Of a DNA stretch of 6,447 nucleotides, positions 1-6,447 are shown piece after piece. Under the pieces are notes generated by a model, which saw only the letters and a list, made by a program, of their open reading frames with translations, did no database searches and had not been told where the DNA came from. How positions within the stretch are numbered: the first letter of the stretch is position 1; each line of letters opens with the position of its first letter. A program made the translations under genes and the position numbers. This DNA is from Bacteroidota bacterium (lineage in GTDB: Bacteria; Bacteroidota; Rhodothermia; Balneolales; Balneolaceae), in NCBI GenBank assembly GCA_024635465.1, contig JAGXIS010000085.1, positions 1-6,447 of the forward strand, in the 5' to 3' direction.

Positions 1-725
1 GATCGAACCGGCTCAATAATTTCATCGTGAATAGATTTTCCAATGAGTTCATAGTCGTTAGTATAGAGCCCGACAATCATTGAACCGACATTACCCCACT
101 GTTTCACTGCTTTTTCGAGCAAAACTTCCTTCTTCAAGATTTTTCGACTGCTACTCGTTTGAATTTCAATATCAGGATGAATAATGGTACAGTGTAATTT
201 TTTGGGCGTTTTCAGGGAAATCACATCCGGGGGTTGATGTTCTTTTACCAGAATAAATCCACCAAAAAGTGCTGCAGCCACATTATCGGCGTGTGCAGTA
301 CCACTGGCTGCAATTTCACCTTCTACTGAAAATGGCAACAACTCTTTTTTCGAAAATGGACTTCCCAACAATCTGTTTATGGCTACTACCGCTGCTACTG
401 AACTGGCGGCACTGGATCCCAATCCACTTCCGAGGGGCATATTTTTTTCAATAACCAGGTCGATTCCAATCTTTTGGGTCAGGTCCAATTTCTTCAGTAA
501 ACTTAGAGATGAGAGTCCGGCCGTATTCTTTTCGGGATCGCGTGGTAGCCTCCCGTCATCACCGTCAATGGATACAATCCTCAAACCAACTTCATCAGAA
601 AGAGTAGCTGTAACCCGATCCCCCATTCCATGGATGGCAAAACCAAGCACATCAAACCCACAGCCCACATTAGCAACAGTGGCCGGGGCAAAAGCAGTAA
701 CTTTTTTCAGTTTGGAATCGGTCAT
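1..725 (-). CDS. thrB: Homoserine kinase, N-terminal 241 residues (3' end outside window)
   Basis: Homoserine kinase phosphorylates L-homoserine with ATP to O-phosphohomoserine, the substrate of threonine synthase; it is a cytoplasmic GHMP-family kinase. I translated this frame by hand from ATG at 725-723. It is open to the left edge with no stop, so the gene is cut by the window: 241 of roughly 310 residues are present. Visible motifs are the N-terminal APATVANVGCGFDVLGFA (residues 13-30), the GHMP ATP-binding loop PLGSGLGSSAAS (97-108) and HADNVAAALFGG (145-156), all typical of ThrB. The start lies 11 bases after the thrA stop, so the two are very probably cotranscribed. The Shine-Dalgarno sequence is weak: GGATGG, overlapping the end of thrA, lies about 14 bases upstream. 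No frameshift or missing key residue is seen in the part present. Identification is firm. Confidence 0.95.
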   Translation of the reverse strand, partial: MTDSKLKKVTAFAPATVANVGCGFDVLGFAIHGMGDRVTATLSDEVGLRIVSIDGDDGRLPRDPEKNTAGLSSLSLLKKLDLTQKIGIDLVIEKNMPLGSGLGSSAASSVAAVVAINRLLGSPFSKKELLPFSVEGEIAASGTAHADNVAAALFGGFILVKEHQPPDVISLKTPKKLHCTIIHPDIEIQTSSSRKILKKEVLLEKAVKQWGNVGSMIVGLYTNDYELIGKSIHDEIIEPVR

Positions 726-736
726 ATCAGATTAAT

Positions 737-2131
737 TTACCATCCGGCATTGCTATAAGCTTTTGTATTGGCTACTCTTAATATATCCGCAATGATACCG
801 GCAGCGGTTACATTGGCACCGGCGCCGGGACCTTTTACCACCAGCGGATTTTGATCATAGTGGGATGAATAGATGGCCAGGATGTTATCCGTTCCCGACA
901 AGTTATAAAAAGGATGCGTACTATCTATTTTTTCAAGACCCACAACAGCCTTTCCTTCTTCAAAACGAGCTATGTAACACAACTTTTTACCCGACTTCCT
1001 GGCATCCTCCAGAAGGTTTTTAAACTCATCATCATACTTTTGCAACGCAACAAAAAATTCCTCTACAGAGTCCGCACCTCTTGCTTTTTCAGGTACCAGA
1101 TTTTCTATTTGAATATCTTCAAACTCCATAGTATAACCGGCAACTCTACACAGAATCAGTAGTTTTCTTCCTACATCAAATCCATTCAGATCTTCCCTGG
1201 GATCGGGTTCGGTATATCCGCTCTCCTTTGCTTTTTTTACAAGGGAGCTAAACCCTTCCGACCCATCAAAATTGTTAAACAGATAGCTCAATGTACCGGA
1301 TAAAACCCCTTCTATCTTATCAACACGATCACCGGTGGTAACCATCTCATTCATGGTTCCAATGATCGGCAATCCTGCACCCACATTGGTTTCATATCGA
1401 TAGGCTGCATTATGTTTACGAGCGGTTTTATGAAGTGAATTAAAAAAGCTCTGTTTAGAAGAGTTGGCTTTTTTATTAGGGGTTACGACCGATATACTGG
1501 CAGACAATACCTCTTCATAAACAGCCTGGATTTCACCGCTTGCTGTACAATCGATAAATACACTATTGGGTAAATTCAGCTCCTTCATCTCAGCAACGAA
1601 TCCATTCAAGTCCATCTCTCTCCCATCGCTATCCAATATCTCCTTCCATGCATGCAGGTCCAGCGACTCCTCACGGATGACCATTTTACTGCTATTTGCT
1701 ATGCCGCGCAATTTCAGATCAAGCTGATAATCGTCATACAGAATCTTCGCTTGTTCTCTTACGATATTGAGGAGTTTGCTTCCAATTAGACCCACACCAA
1801 TCAGATAGAGATTCATCGTCTTTACTCCGGACAGGAAAAAAGCATCATGAAGGGTATTCATTGCTTTCTTCTCATTCTTGCTGTCCACCACAAAAGAGAT
1901 ATTTCGCTCAGATGATCCCTGCGCAATAGCTACAATGTTGATACCATTTCTACCAAGGTCATTAAATACCCGACCTGCTATTCCCGGAATTTGCCTCATG
2001 TTATCCCCAACGACTGCAATCACGGAGAGATCGTTTTCCACTTTTATTTCATCGATGTTATCCGATTCAAGTTCATGGCTGAACTCCTTTTCTATGGTTT
2101 TTTTTGCAGATTGTGCATCCCCGGGCATCAC
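737..2131 (-). CDS. thrA: Homoserine dehydrogenase part of ThrA with second ACT domain
   Basis: This is the downstream open half of the interrupted thrA. Homoserine dehydrogenase reduces aspartate semialdehyde to homoserine with NAD(P)H. Counting from GTG 2131, residues about 35-95 are the second ACT domain (VVGDNMRQIPGIAGRVF at 40-56, INIVAIAQGSSERNI at 64-78). Then come the Rossmann motif GVGLIG (112-117), TPNKKAN (217-223), ETNVGAGLP (247-255), GTLSY (279-283), GYTEPDPREDLNGFDVG (305-321) and GPGAGANVTAAG (434-445). The catalytic region is complete. The start at 2131 (GTG), or ATG at 2128-2126, is only the first start-like codon after the TGA. It lies inside the first ACT domain and has no visible Shine-Dalgarno sequence, so it is probably not a natural start. 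The part is best read as the C-terminal half of ThrA (codons 361-824). TAA stop at 739-737, 11 bases before thrB. Confidence 0.88.
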   Translation of the reverse strand: MMPGDAQSAKKTIEKEFSHELESDNIDEIKVENDLSVIAVVGDNMRQIPGIAGRVFNDLGRNGINIVAIAQGSSERNISFVVDSKNEKKAMNTLHDAFFLSGVKTMNLYLIGVGLIGSKLLNIVREQAKILYDDYQLDLKLRGIANSSKMVIREESLDLHAWKEILDSDGREMDLNGFVAEMKELNLPNSVFIDCTASGEIQAVYEEVLSASISVVTPNKKANSSKQSFFNSLHKTARKHNAAYRYETNVGAGLPIIGTMNEMVTTGDRVDKIEGVLSGTLSYLFNNFDGSEGFSSLVKKAKESGYTEPDPREDLNGFDVGRKLLILCRVAGYTMEFEDIQIENLVPEKARGADSVEEFFVALQKYDDEFKNLLEDARKSGKKLCYIARFEEGKAVVGLEKIDSTHPFYNLSGTDNILAIYSSHYDQNPLVVKGPGAGANVTAAGIIADILRVANTKAYSNAGW

Positions 2132-2212
2132 GGCAAGTGTGATTGTATGTTCAGAAGAAGACTGGGTGATCAGTATGATATTAATATTTTTACTCGAAAG
2201 AGTTCCAAAGAG

Positions 2213-2215
2213 TCA
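2213..2215 (-). other. thrA: In-frame TGA at codon 333 of thrA
   Basis: On the coding strand the context is GTT TCG GCC TGA CTC TTT GGA. Both flanks translate in the same register into ThrA first-ACT sequence (GMIGVSGVSA before, LFGTLSSKNINIIL after). Distances confirm the register: 3211 minus 2131 is 1080, a multiple of three. TGA acts as an ordinary stop for proC in this window, so a genome-wide recoding of TGA is unlikely. One CGA-to-TGA change accounts for it. Confidence 0.9.
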
Positions 2216-3211
2216 GGCCGAAACACCGGATACACCGATCATACCACTTCCTCTCAAAGTGATCAGAGTAATATTGTCTATTGACGACAACCCACGGATG
2301 GTACCATTCCCCTTTTTAATCTCTTTACTGATCTCCGTACCGGGATGCTCCGGTTTAAATGTATTTTTTATCAGGATCGGTATTCCGGATTTAAGCGCCG
2401 GCTGAATTGTCGGTGGATAGATCACTTTTGCACCAAAGTGGGAGAGTTCCATAGCCTCTTCGTAGGATGCATACTCAACAGAAAATGCGCTCTTTACTTT
2501 TCGGGGATCTGCAGTCATCAAACCATCCACATCTGTCCATATTTCGATGGCATCCGCTTGAAGTGCTGCACCGAAAAGAGACGCAGTATAATCAGAACCC
2601 CCTCTGCCCAAAGTGGTCGATTCGTTCTTTTCAGTGGATGATATAAAGCCGGTTACGACGATTACTTTGTTGTGATGTTCATCCAGATAATTCCGAATAT
2701 TTTGAAATGTGGGTGCAGCGAGAACCCTTGCGGCACCAAAATTTTCATCGGTTTTAATCAGTTTTCGTGCGTCCGTAAAAAGAGAATCCAATTTGTGATG
2801 ATTGAGTAGAGCTGCCAAGATCATAGCAGAAAAACGTTCACCGAAACCGAGGATAAAATCGAGTGTTTTGGCTGTCAGTTCTTGAATCAGAAACACACCC
2901 TGCAGTACATCCTCCAATTCATTCAGAGTTAATTTATAATCCGTGATGATATCGCTACGGCTGTTGGCCGGGAAAAGCTCATTAATAATCTCAAAATGTC
3001 TTTTTTCGATAGATATTAGGAGGGTTCGGTAGCTGTCGTCACCTTTTGAAGCAAGCGTGGACATTTCAATTAATTGATCCGTGACACTTCGAAGTGCAGA
3101 AACCACAACAACCAACCGGTCATTAACCGATTTTGACTTAATAATTTCTATTACACTTCTAAGTGCATCTGAACTTCCAACAGAGCTACCGCCAAACTTA
3201 ATTACTTTCAT
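2213..3211 (-). CDS. thrA: Aspartokinase part of ThrA, ending at the internal TGA (332 aa)
   Basis: This is the upstream open half of the interrupted thrA. Aspartokinase transfers phosphate from ATP to L-aspartate, opening the pathway to lysine, threonine and methionine. Visible motifs are KFGGSSVG (residues 5-12, nucleotide/substrate binding), GFGE (122-125), TTLGRGGSDYTA (199-210), WTDVDG (225-230) and DPR (235-237), then AMELSHFGAKVIYP (253-266). The kinase domain is therefore complete. The frame stops 12 residues after GSGM (321-324), inside the first ACT domain, so a protein of this length would lack both threonine-sensing ACT domains. ATG at 3211 puts the KFGGSS motif at residue 5, the usual place. 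The upstream AAAGAG, about 7 bases before the ATG, is a modest ribosome-binding site. The 332-residue length is too short for a normal monofunctional aspartokinase (about 400-450), which agrees with truncation rather than a natural single-domain gene. Confidence 0.85.
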   Translation of the reverse strand: MKVIKFGGSSVGSSDALRSVIEIIKSKSVNDRLVVVVSALRSVTDQLIEMSTLASKGDDSYRTLLISIEKRHFEIINELFPANSRSDIITDYKLTLNELEDVLQGVFLIQELTAKTLDFILGFGERFSAMILAALLNHHKLDSLFTDARKLIKTDENFGAARVLAAPTFQNIRNYLDEHHNKVIVVTGFISSTEKNESTTLGRGGSDYTASLFGAALQADAIEIWTDVDGLMTADPRKVKSAFSVEYASYEEAMELSHFGAKVIYPPTIQPALKSGIPILIKNTFKPEHPGTEISKEIKKGNGTIRGLSSIDNITLITLRGSGMIGVSGVSA

Positions 3212-3487
3212 TTCAACTCTTTACTTAATCCAACCATGAGGAGTTATTTTACCTATTCAAAGTACTCAGCACAAGTTTAATTTACTCTAACCACCTTCAA
3301 ACCATAAAAGCGCTTCCATACTTTTTACACCTTTTTTGTACTCTCTCTGTTGGTTCTTCCTATCGATTTTCTTTAGTTAGGTTATAGGTGTATAAGTATT
3401 GATACCGGATTTTGGGAGAAATGTTCAAATTTTTAGTGTGAACTTCATCTAAAACTATTGTACCGGTAAATTGATTGGGTATTGGAT
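3212..3487. promoter_or_regulatory. Divergent intergenic region between thrA and proC
   Basis: This 276-base stretch separates two genes transcribed away from each other, so it should hold the promoters of both the thr operon (minus) and proC (plus). It is AT-rich with pyrimidine-rich runs. I see no threonine/isoleucine-rich leader peptide and no paired terminator hairpins ahead of thrA, so an enterobacterial-type thr attenuator is not supported. Two short CCGG-centred sites, TACCGGAT (3403-3410) and the perfect palindrome TACCGGTA (3461-3468), lie before proC, and AAGCGCTT (3308-3315) is another 8-base palindrome. None can be tied to a known regulator. A TATAAG at 3391-3396 could serve as a -10 for proC but has no convincing -35. 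Confidence 0.5.
3246..3274 (-). promoter_or_regulatory. Candidate promoter of thrA
   Basis: On the minus strand TTGTGC (3274-3269) is followed after 17 bases by TAAAAT (3251-3246), which resembles a sigma70 -35/-10 pair: the -10 matches TATAAT at 5 of 6 positions and the -35 at only 3 of 6. It lies about 35 bases upstream of the thrA start, a sensible distance. If the organism uses Bacteroidota-type promoters (TAnnTTTG), this pair would not count; the closest match, TACTTTG inside the spacer, is one base short. Weak candidate. Confidence 0.3.
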
Positions 3488-4297
3488 ATGAAACTTGCGA
3501 AAAAAAATATCGCTATTCTTGGAGCCGGCAATATCGGCTGTTCCATTGCAAATGGATTGGAAGCCTCCGGTACGTTTCAAATGAAACGCATTACACTAAC
3601 TCGCAGAAGAGTTGAGAAGCTGGACGAATATAAAGAGAAAGGTTTTCAGGTTACCTCAGATAATAAAAAGGCTGTTAAAAACTCAGATATTATCATTCTC
3701 TGTGTAGAACCCCATCAACTGAATTCATTACTGCAAGAAATTTCACAAGATCTGGATATCAGCAAACATCTAGTGGTCTCTGTTGTCTCCGGTGCAAAAA
3801 TATCTGACATCGCAGAAAAATTACTCGACAATCAGCCTATAGTAAGAGCTATGCCCAATACTGCGATTTCGATTGGTGAATCGATGACCTGTATCTGTGC
3901 GGATGCTAAATTCACCTCTGCGATTGATGTTACCAAAGCTATTTTTGATACAGTGGGTCAGACTCAGGTAATTCGTGAAGAGCAGATGACATCAGCGACG
4001 GCACTATGTGCATGTGGAATTGCATTTTTCCTTCGGGCCATAAGAGCAGCGTCTCAGGGTGGTATTGAGATTGGATTTCACTCGAATGAATCTTTGGCCA
4101 TGGCCACGCAAACGGCTAAGGGTGCCGCAGCGCTACTTGGGGCAATGAAAAATCATCCGGAATATGAAATTGACAGGGTTACAACACCGAAAGGATGTAC
4201 CATATCAGGTTTAAACCAGATGGAACATGGCGGATTCAGTTCTGCCTTGATTAAAGGAATATTGACGTCGGCTGAAAAAGCTGAAAAACTTTATTGA
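3488..4297 (+). CDS. proC: Pyrroline-5-carboxylate reductase
   Basis: ProC reduces 1-pyrroline-5-carboxylate to L-proline with NAD(P)H, the last step of proline synthesis, in the cytoplasm. The 269-residue length is normal for the family (about 260-280). Visible are the N-terminal Rossmann motif LGAGNIG (residues 11-17), LCVEPHQ (71-77, the usual VKP region), RAMPNTA (120-126), and the C-terminal dimerisation/active-site region with CACGIAF (174-180), QTAKGAAALL (208-217) and TTPKGCTISGLNQME (232-246). The last two regions differ from the E. coli forms (SGSGPAY and SPGGTTI) in a way I recall from Bacteroidota-type ProC. I chose ATG 3488 because it puts the Rossmann motif at residue 11. A TTG two codons upstream (3482) is possible but less likely. 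No clear Shine-Dalgarno sequence is present. The gene stands alone, divergent from thrA and convergent with fadE, and ends in TGA at 4295-4297. Confidence 0.93.
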   Translation: MKLAKKNIAILGAGNIGCSIANGLEASGTFQMKRITLTRRRVEKLDEYKEKGFQVTSDNKKAVKNSDIIILCVEPHQLNSLLQEISQDLDISKHLVVSVVSGAKISDIAEKLLDNQPIVRAMPNTAISIGESMTCICADAKFTSAIDVTKAIFDTVGQTQVIREEQMTSATALCACGIAFFLRAIRAASQGGIEIGFHSNESLAMATQTAKGAAALLGAMKNHPEYEIDRVTTPKGCTISGLNQMEHGGFSSALIKGILTSAEKAEKLY

Positions 4298-4330
4298 ATC
4301 GTAAAAAGCTTGGTTAAAGATACAATCAAG

Positions 4331-4366
4331 AGAAAAGGAAGCCCGCAGTTATAAAAACCTGCGGGC
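4331..4366 (-). terminator. Rho-independent terminator of fadE, possibly bidirectional with proC
   Basis: A perfect 8-base GC-rich stem, GCCCGCAG (4341-4348) with CTGCGGGC (4359-4366), encloses a 10-base loop. Read on the minus strand, the stem is followed by the T-rich tail TTCCTTTTCT (4340-4331), as expected for the end of the fadE transcript, 32 bases past its stop. On the plus strand the stem is followed by CCATGATTGC with no T run, so termination of proC there would be weaker. Confidence 0.8.
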
Positions 4367-4398
4367 CCATGATTGCTCTCTCCTTTATGAATAGAGAC

Positions 4399-6447
4399 TT
4401 AGAGAAGGACGGTGTCCTTCTCAGTTTCTTTCAAACCTCCGGGTATCGGATATGATACAGCTGTTCGCTCATACTCTTCAAGTGTGAACTCATCAACCGT
4501 AATCGCATCAAATCTTGCTTCTTCAGTATCTTGAACCAAATTAGCTTCCTCTTGAGTAATCACTCCTTTTTCGAGAGCGACTTCAAGCTGCTTCAATGGG
4601 TGTGATTTAGATAAAATCCCCTTTTTGGTTGCTCTATAGAGCTTCTTATAAACCGGATACGTTTTCTCGATCAGACTCAAGGCATGTTCGTATTTACCCA
4701 AAGCCTCATCACGTGTTAAAGGTAAATAAATTCCATCAGTAATTCTATCCCTCTGTTCGCCCGTAACTTGCATGGCCTGGGCTACCTTCTGACCAACCTG
4801 ATCTGACGGTTTTTTCCCGATTCTGTTTATTCTGGACCACAATCCTATCGGCCCTTTAAACAACCAACTTAATCCTGTGACCTCAATTTCGGAGTAAATT
4901 TCATCAAACGCAGTTTGAATTCGATAAAATGAGTGATCCATTGCCCATTTAAAATAGTCCTCATCTTCTTTTCTACTCCCTTCTGCCTCAAATCTTCGCA
5001 TGGTCGCAGTAGCAAGAAACATCCAACTTAAAATATCTGCATACCTTCCGGCCAGTTTTTCTTTCATTTTTAACGCACCGCCATAAGAGCCCAGAGCGAT
5101 ATCAGCCATAAACGCGAATGATGCGGACGCCCAGGCTAATTTTCTGTAATATTTTGCAGCTTTGCCCTTCACCGGAGATGCAACGATGCTGCCTCTTGTA
5201 ACACTCAAAAGCAGGGATCGTATGGCATTCTCAAAAACATGACCGATATGTTTCCAGAAGTTATCATCAAATTTTTTCACATCTTTTTCCATCAATGCCT
5301 GAATCTCCTTCAGTGCATACGGATGGCTGCGAATGGCTCCCTGACCAAAGATCATGAGGGTCCGTGTTAATATATTGGCACCCTCTACTGTGATAGCAAT
5401 TGGCATTGCAATGTAGGTGTGAGCAAACACGTTCCGGGGACCTCGTGAGATACCGGCACCCCCTACTATATCCATGGCGTCGTTTACAATTTCACGTCCA
5501 AGTTCTGTGAAATTATACTTTGCTATGGCTGTCACTACTGCGGGTTTTTCACCCTGATCCAGCGCACCGCAAATATAACTTCTTGAGGCTTCCATCAAAT
5601 AGGTATAACCCCCAATTCTGGCCATCGGTTCTTCAATCCCTTCAAATTTACCGATATTGAGTCCGAACTGTTTTCTAATGGCTGCATAGGCACCTACCGC
5701 TCTAACAGCTGTTTTGGCACCACCCGTTGCCTGAGCCGGCAGGGATATACCGCGTCCAACCGCGAGTGATTCCATCAACATTCTCCAGCCATTGCCGGCG
5801 CCATCCTTACCGCCGATGATGGCATCAATCGAAACAATCACATCCTTGCCCCGAGTTGGACAATTATAGAAAGGAACACCCAACGGATCATGTCGTAATC
5901 CCAGTTCAACTCCTTTCGTACTGCTCGGTATCAGCGCTGCGGTTATACCCAGGTGTTCGCCCTTACCCAATAAATTATCCGGATCATGTAACTTAAACGC
6001 CAAGCCAATGACTGTTGAAATTGCTGCAAGTGTGATATACCTCTTGTCCCAATTCAACTTTAAATATAGATCACCTTTTTCATCTTTAAACACTTCCCCG
6101 TGGCTTTGCATGGCTCCGGCGTCTGATCCTGCGTTCGGTTCGGTAAGTGCAAAACAGGGTATTTCTTCCCCTTTTGCAAGTCGTGGCAGGTAATAATCTT
6201 TCTGTTTGTCTGTACCGTAGTGCATCAACAGTTCGGCCGGACCCAAAGAATTAGGAACCATTACTGTAGTAGCCAAAGGACCACATCTGGAGGCTAATTT
6301 TCCAACGATTGCACTGTGTGCGTTAGCAGAAAATCCATGGCCACCGTACTTTTCAGGAATAATCAAGCCAAAGAACTTCTTCTCTTTCATAAAACTCCAG
6401 GCTTCACCCGTAAAATCTTTTGATTGAAATACTTCCCAATCAGACAC
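4399..6447 (-). CDS. fadE: FadE-type acyl-CoA dehydrogenase, C-terminal ~682 residues (5' end outside window)
   Basis: Acyl-CoA dehydrogenase makes the trans-2 double bond in acyl-CoA using FAD, the first oxidative step of beta-oxidation. The frame is open to the right edge. The GTG at 6447-6445 is only the edge codon, and E. coli FadE (about 814 residues) suggests that roughly 110-130 residues lie outside. Visible features, numbered from the edge: FFGLIIPEKYGG (25-36), VPNSLGPAELLMHYGTD (64-80), the acyl-CoA dehydrogenase signature CFALTEPNAGSDAGA (98-112), TRGKDV (198-203), GRGISLP (231-237), GQGAIRSHPYAL (368-379), and AITVEGANILTR (351-362), whose Glu355 aligns with the catalytic base of the family. 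From about residue 390 on is the long C-terminal extension (DUF1974) that separates FadE from the ~380-residue dehydrogenases. The stop is TAA at 4401-4399. The gene converges on proC, with 101 bases between stops, and has no visible link to the amino-acid genes. Identity to the FadE family is firm; substrate chain length cannot be read from sequence. Confidence 0.94.
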   Translation of the reverse strand: MSDWEVFQSKDFTGEAWSFMKEKKFFGLIIPEKYGGHGFSANAHSAIVGKLASRCGPLATTVMVPNSLGPAELLMHYGTDKQKDYYLPRLAKGEEIPCFALTEPNAGSDAGAMQSHGEVFKDEKGDLYLKLNWDKRYITLAAISTVIGLAFKLHDPDNLLGKGEHLGITAALIPSSTKGVELGLRHDPLGVPFYNCPTRGKDVIVSIDAIIGGKDGAGNGWRMLMESLAVGRGISLPAQATGGAKTAVRAVGAYAAIRKQFGLNIGKFEGIEEPMARIGGYTYLMEASRSYICGALDQGEKPAVVTAIAKYNFTELGREIVNDAMDIVGGAGISRGPRNVFAHTYIAMPIAITVEGANILTRTLMIFGQGAIRSHPYALKEIQALMEKDVKKFDDNFWKHIGHVFENAIRSLLLSVTRGSIVASPVKGKAAKYYRKLAWASASFAFMADIALGSYGGALKMKEKLAGRYADILSWMFLATATMRRFEAEGSRKEDEDYFKWAMDHSFYRIQTAFDEIYSEIEVTGLSWLFKGPIGLWSRINRIGKKPSDQVGQKVAQAMQVTGEQRDRITDGIYLPLTRDEALGKYEHALSLIEKTYPVYKKLYRATKKGILSKSHPLKQLEVALEKGVITQEEANLVQDTEEARFDAITVDEFTLEEYERTAVSYPIPGGLKETEKDTVLL

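Larger units (their letters stand above)
737..3211 (-). pseudogene. thrA: Bifunctional aspartokinase/homoserine dehydrogenase I, whole gene interrupted by one in-frame TGA
   Basis: This is the complete ThrA coding span: ATG at 3211-3209, TAA at 739-737, 824 sense-codon positions, close to the roughly 820 residues of E. coli ThrA. Domain order is aspartokinase (about 1-290), first ACT domain (about 310-375), second ACT domain (about 390-455), homoserine dehydrogenase (about 465-824). Codon 333 (2215-2213) is TGA. Frame and similarity continue straight through it: codons 334-360 include INIILITQSSSEH, matching the ThrA first ACT domain, and then join the downstream open frame without any shift. 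By comparison with remembered ThrA sequences (AARVF in E. coli) and with the gene's own second ACT domain (IAGRVF), the stop replaces an arginine, as one CGA-to-TGA transition would. All other motifs look intact, so any inactivation is recent, or the TGA is a read error. ThrA catalyses the first and third steps from aspartate to homoserine and is normally inhibited by threonine through the ACT region. I label it pseudogene because it is interrupted, not because loss of function is shown. Confidence 0.85.

Noticed and set aside
379..735. Plus-strand open frame of 118 residues over the thrB start
   Set aside because: It is antisense to thrB, whose ATP-binding motif PLGSGLGSSAAS is read on the other strand in the same place.
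2192..2215. Selenocysteine codon in thrA
   Set aside because: The replaced residue is Arg in relatives, selenoproteins of this family are not known to me, and the downstream hairpin has only a 4-base stem.
1878..2405. Plus-strand open frame of 175 residues across the thrA interruption
   Set aside because: It is antisense to thrA, which has clear family motifs on both sides; the translation shows no recognisable domain. It is a shadow of the real gene.
737..3211. Two natural separate genes (monofunctional aspartokinase and homoserine dehydrogenase)
   Set aside because: The 27 codons between the frames still encode ThrA first-ACT sequence in register, so this is one gene with an interrupting stop, not two evolved genes.
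3212..3330. Threonine attenuator leader ahead of thrA
   Set aside because: Short frames here (for example ATG 3319, MEALLWFEGG) have no run of Thr or Ile codons, and there is no terminator hairpin with a T run before thrA.
3421..3441. Six-codon frame MFKFLV before proC, preceded by GGGAG
   Set aside because: The GGGAG is a fair ribosome-binding site, but the frame is too short and without any pattern to support a leader peptide.

Overview
The window holds four ordinary metabolic genes from a moderately AT-rich bacterium. The protein sequences suggest the Bacteroidota/Balneolota/Rhodothermota group: a fused ThrA followed by ThrB, a ProC with the variant motifs CACGIAF and TPKGCTI, weak ribosome-binding sites, and a large FadE-type acyl-CoA dehydrogenase. 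This placement is an inference from remembered family sequences, not from a search. No tRNA, rRNA, CRISPR array, insertion sequence or phage gene was seen.

Layout. Positions 1-725 (minus) carry the first 241 codons of homoserine kinase (thrB), which runs off the left edge. Positions 737-3211 (minus) carry a full-length bifunctional aspartokinase/homoserine dehydrogenase (thrA) frame, broken by one in-frame TGA at 2213-2215. Positions 3212-3487 form a divergent intergenic region. Positions 3488-4297 (plus) encode pyrroline-5-carboxylate reductase (proC). Positions 4298-4398 are a convergent intergenic gap with a strong hairpin terminator. Positions 4399-6447 (minus) encode the C-terminal 682 residues or so of a FadE-like acyl-CoA dehydrogenase that enters from the right edge.

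How the genes work together. thrA and thrB are read in the same direction, 11 bases apart, and look like the start of a thrA-thrB(-thrC) operon taking aspartate to threonine. thrC would lie beyond the left edge. proC, facing away from thrA, makes the last step of proline synthesis. fadE belongs to fatty-acid beta-oxidation and converges on proC, sharing the terminator gap.

The main point of interest is thrA. The two open frames on either side of the TGA are in the same register, and together they give an uninterrupted ThrA-like sequence of 824 codons. The TGA falls where relatives have an arginine in the first ACT (regulatory) domain, so a single CGA-to-TGA change explains it. It could be a sequencing error, a recent nonsense mutation, a gene split into two polypeptides, or a read-through codon. 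The sequence alone favours the first two. I found no evidence of an undescribed system.
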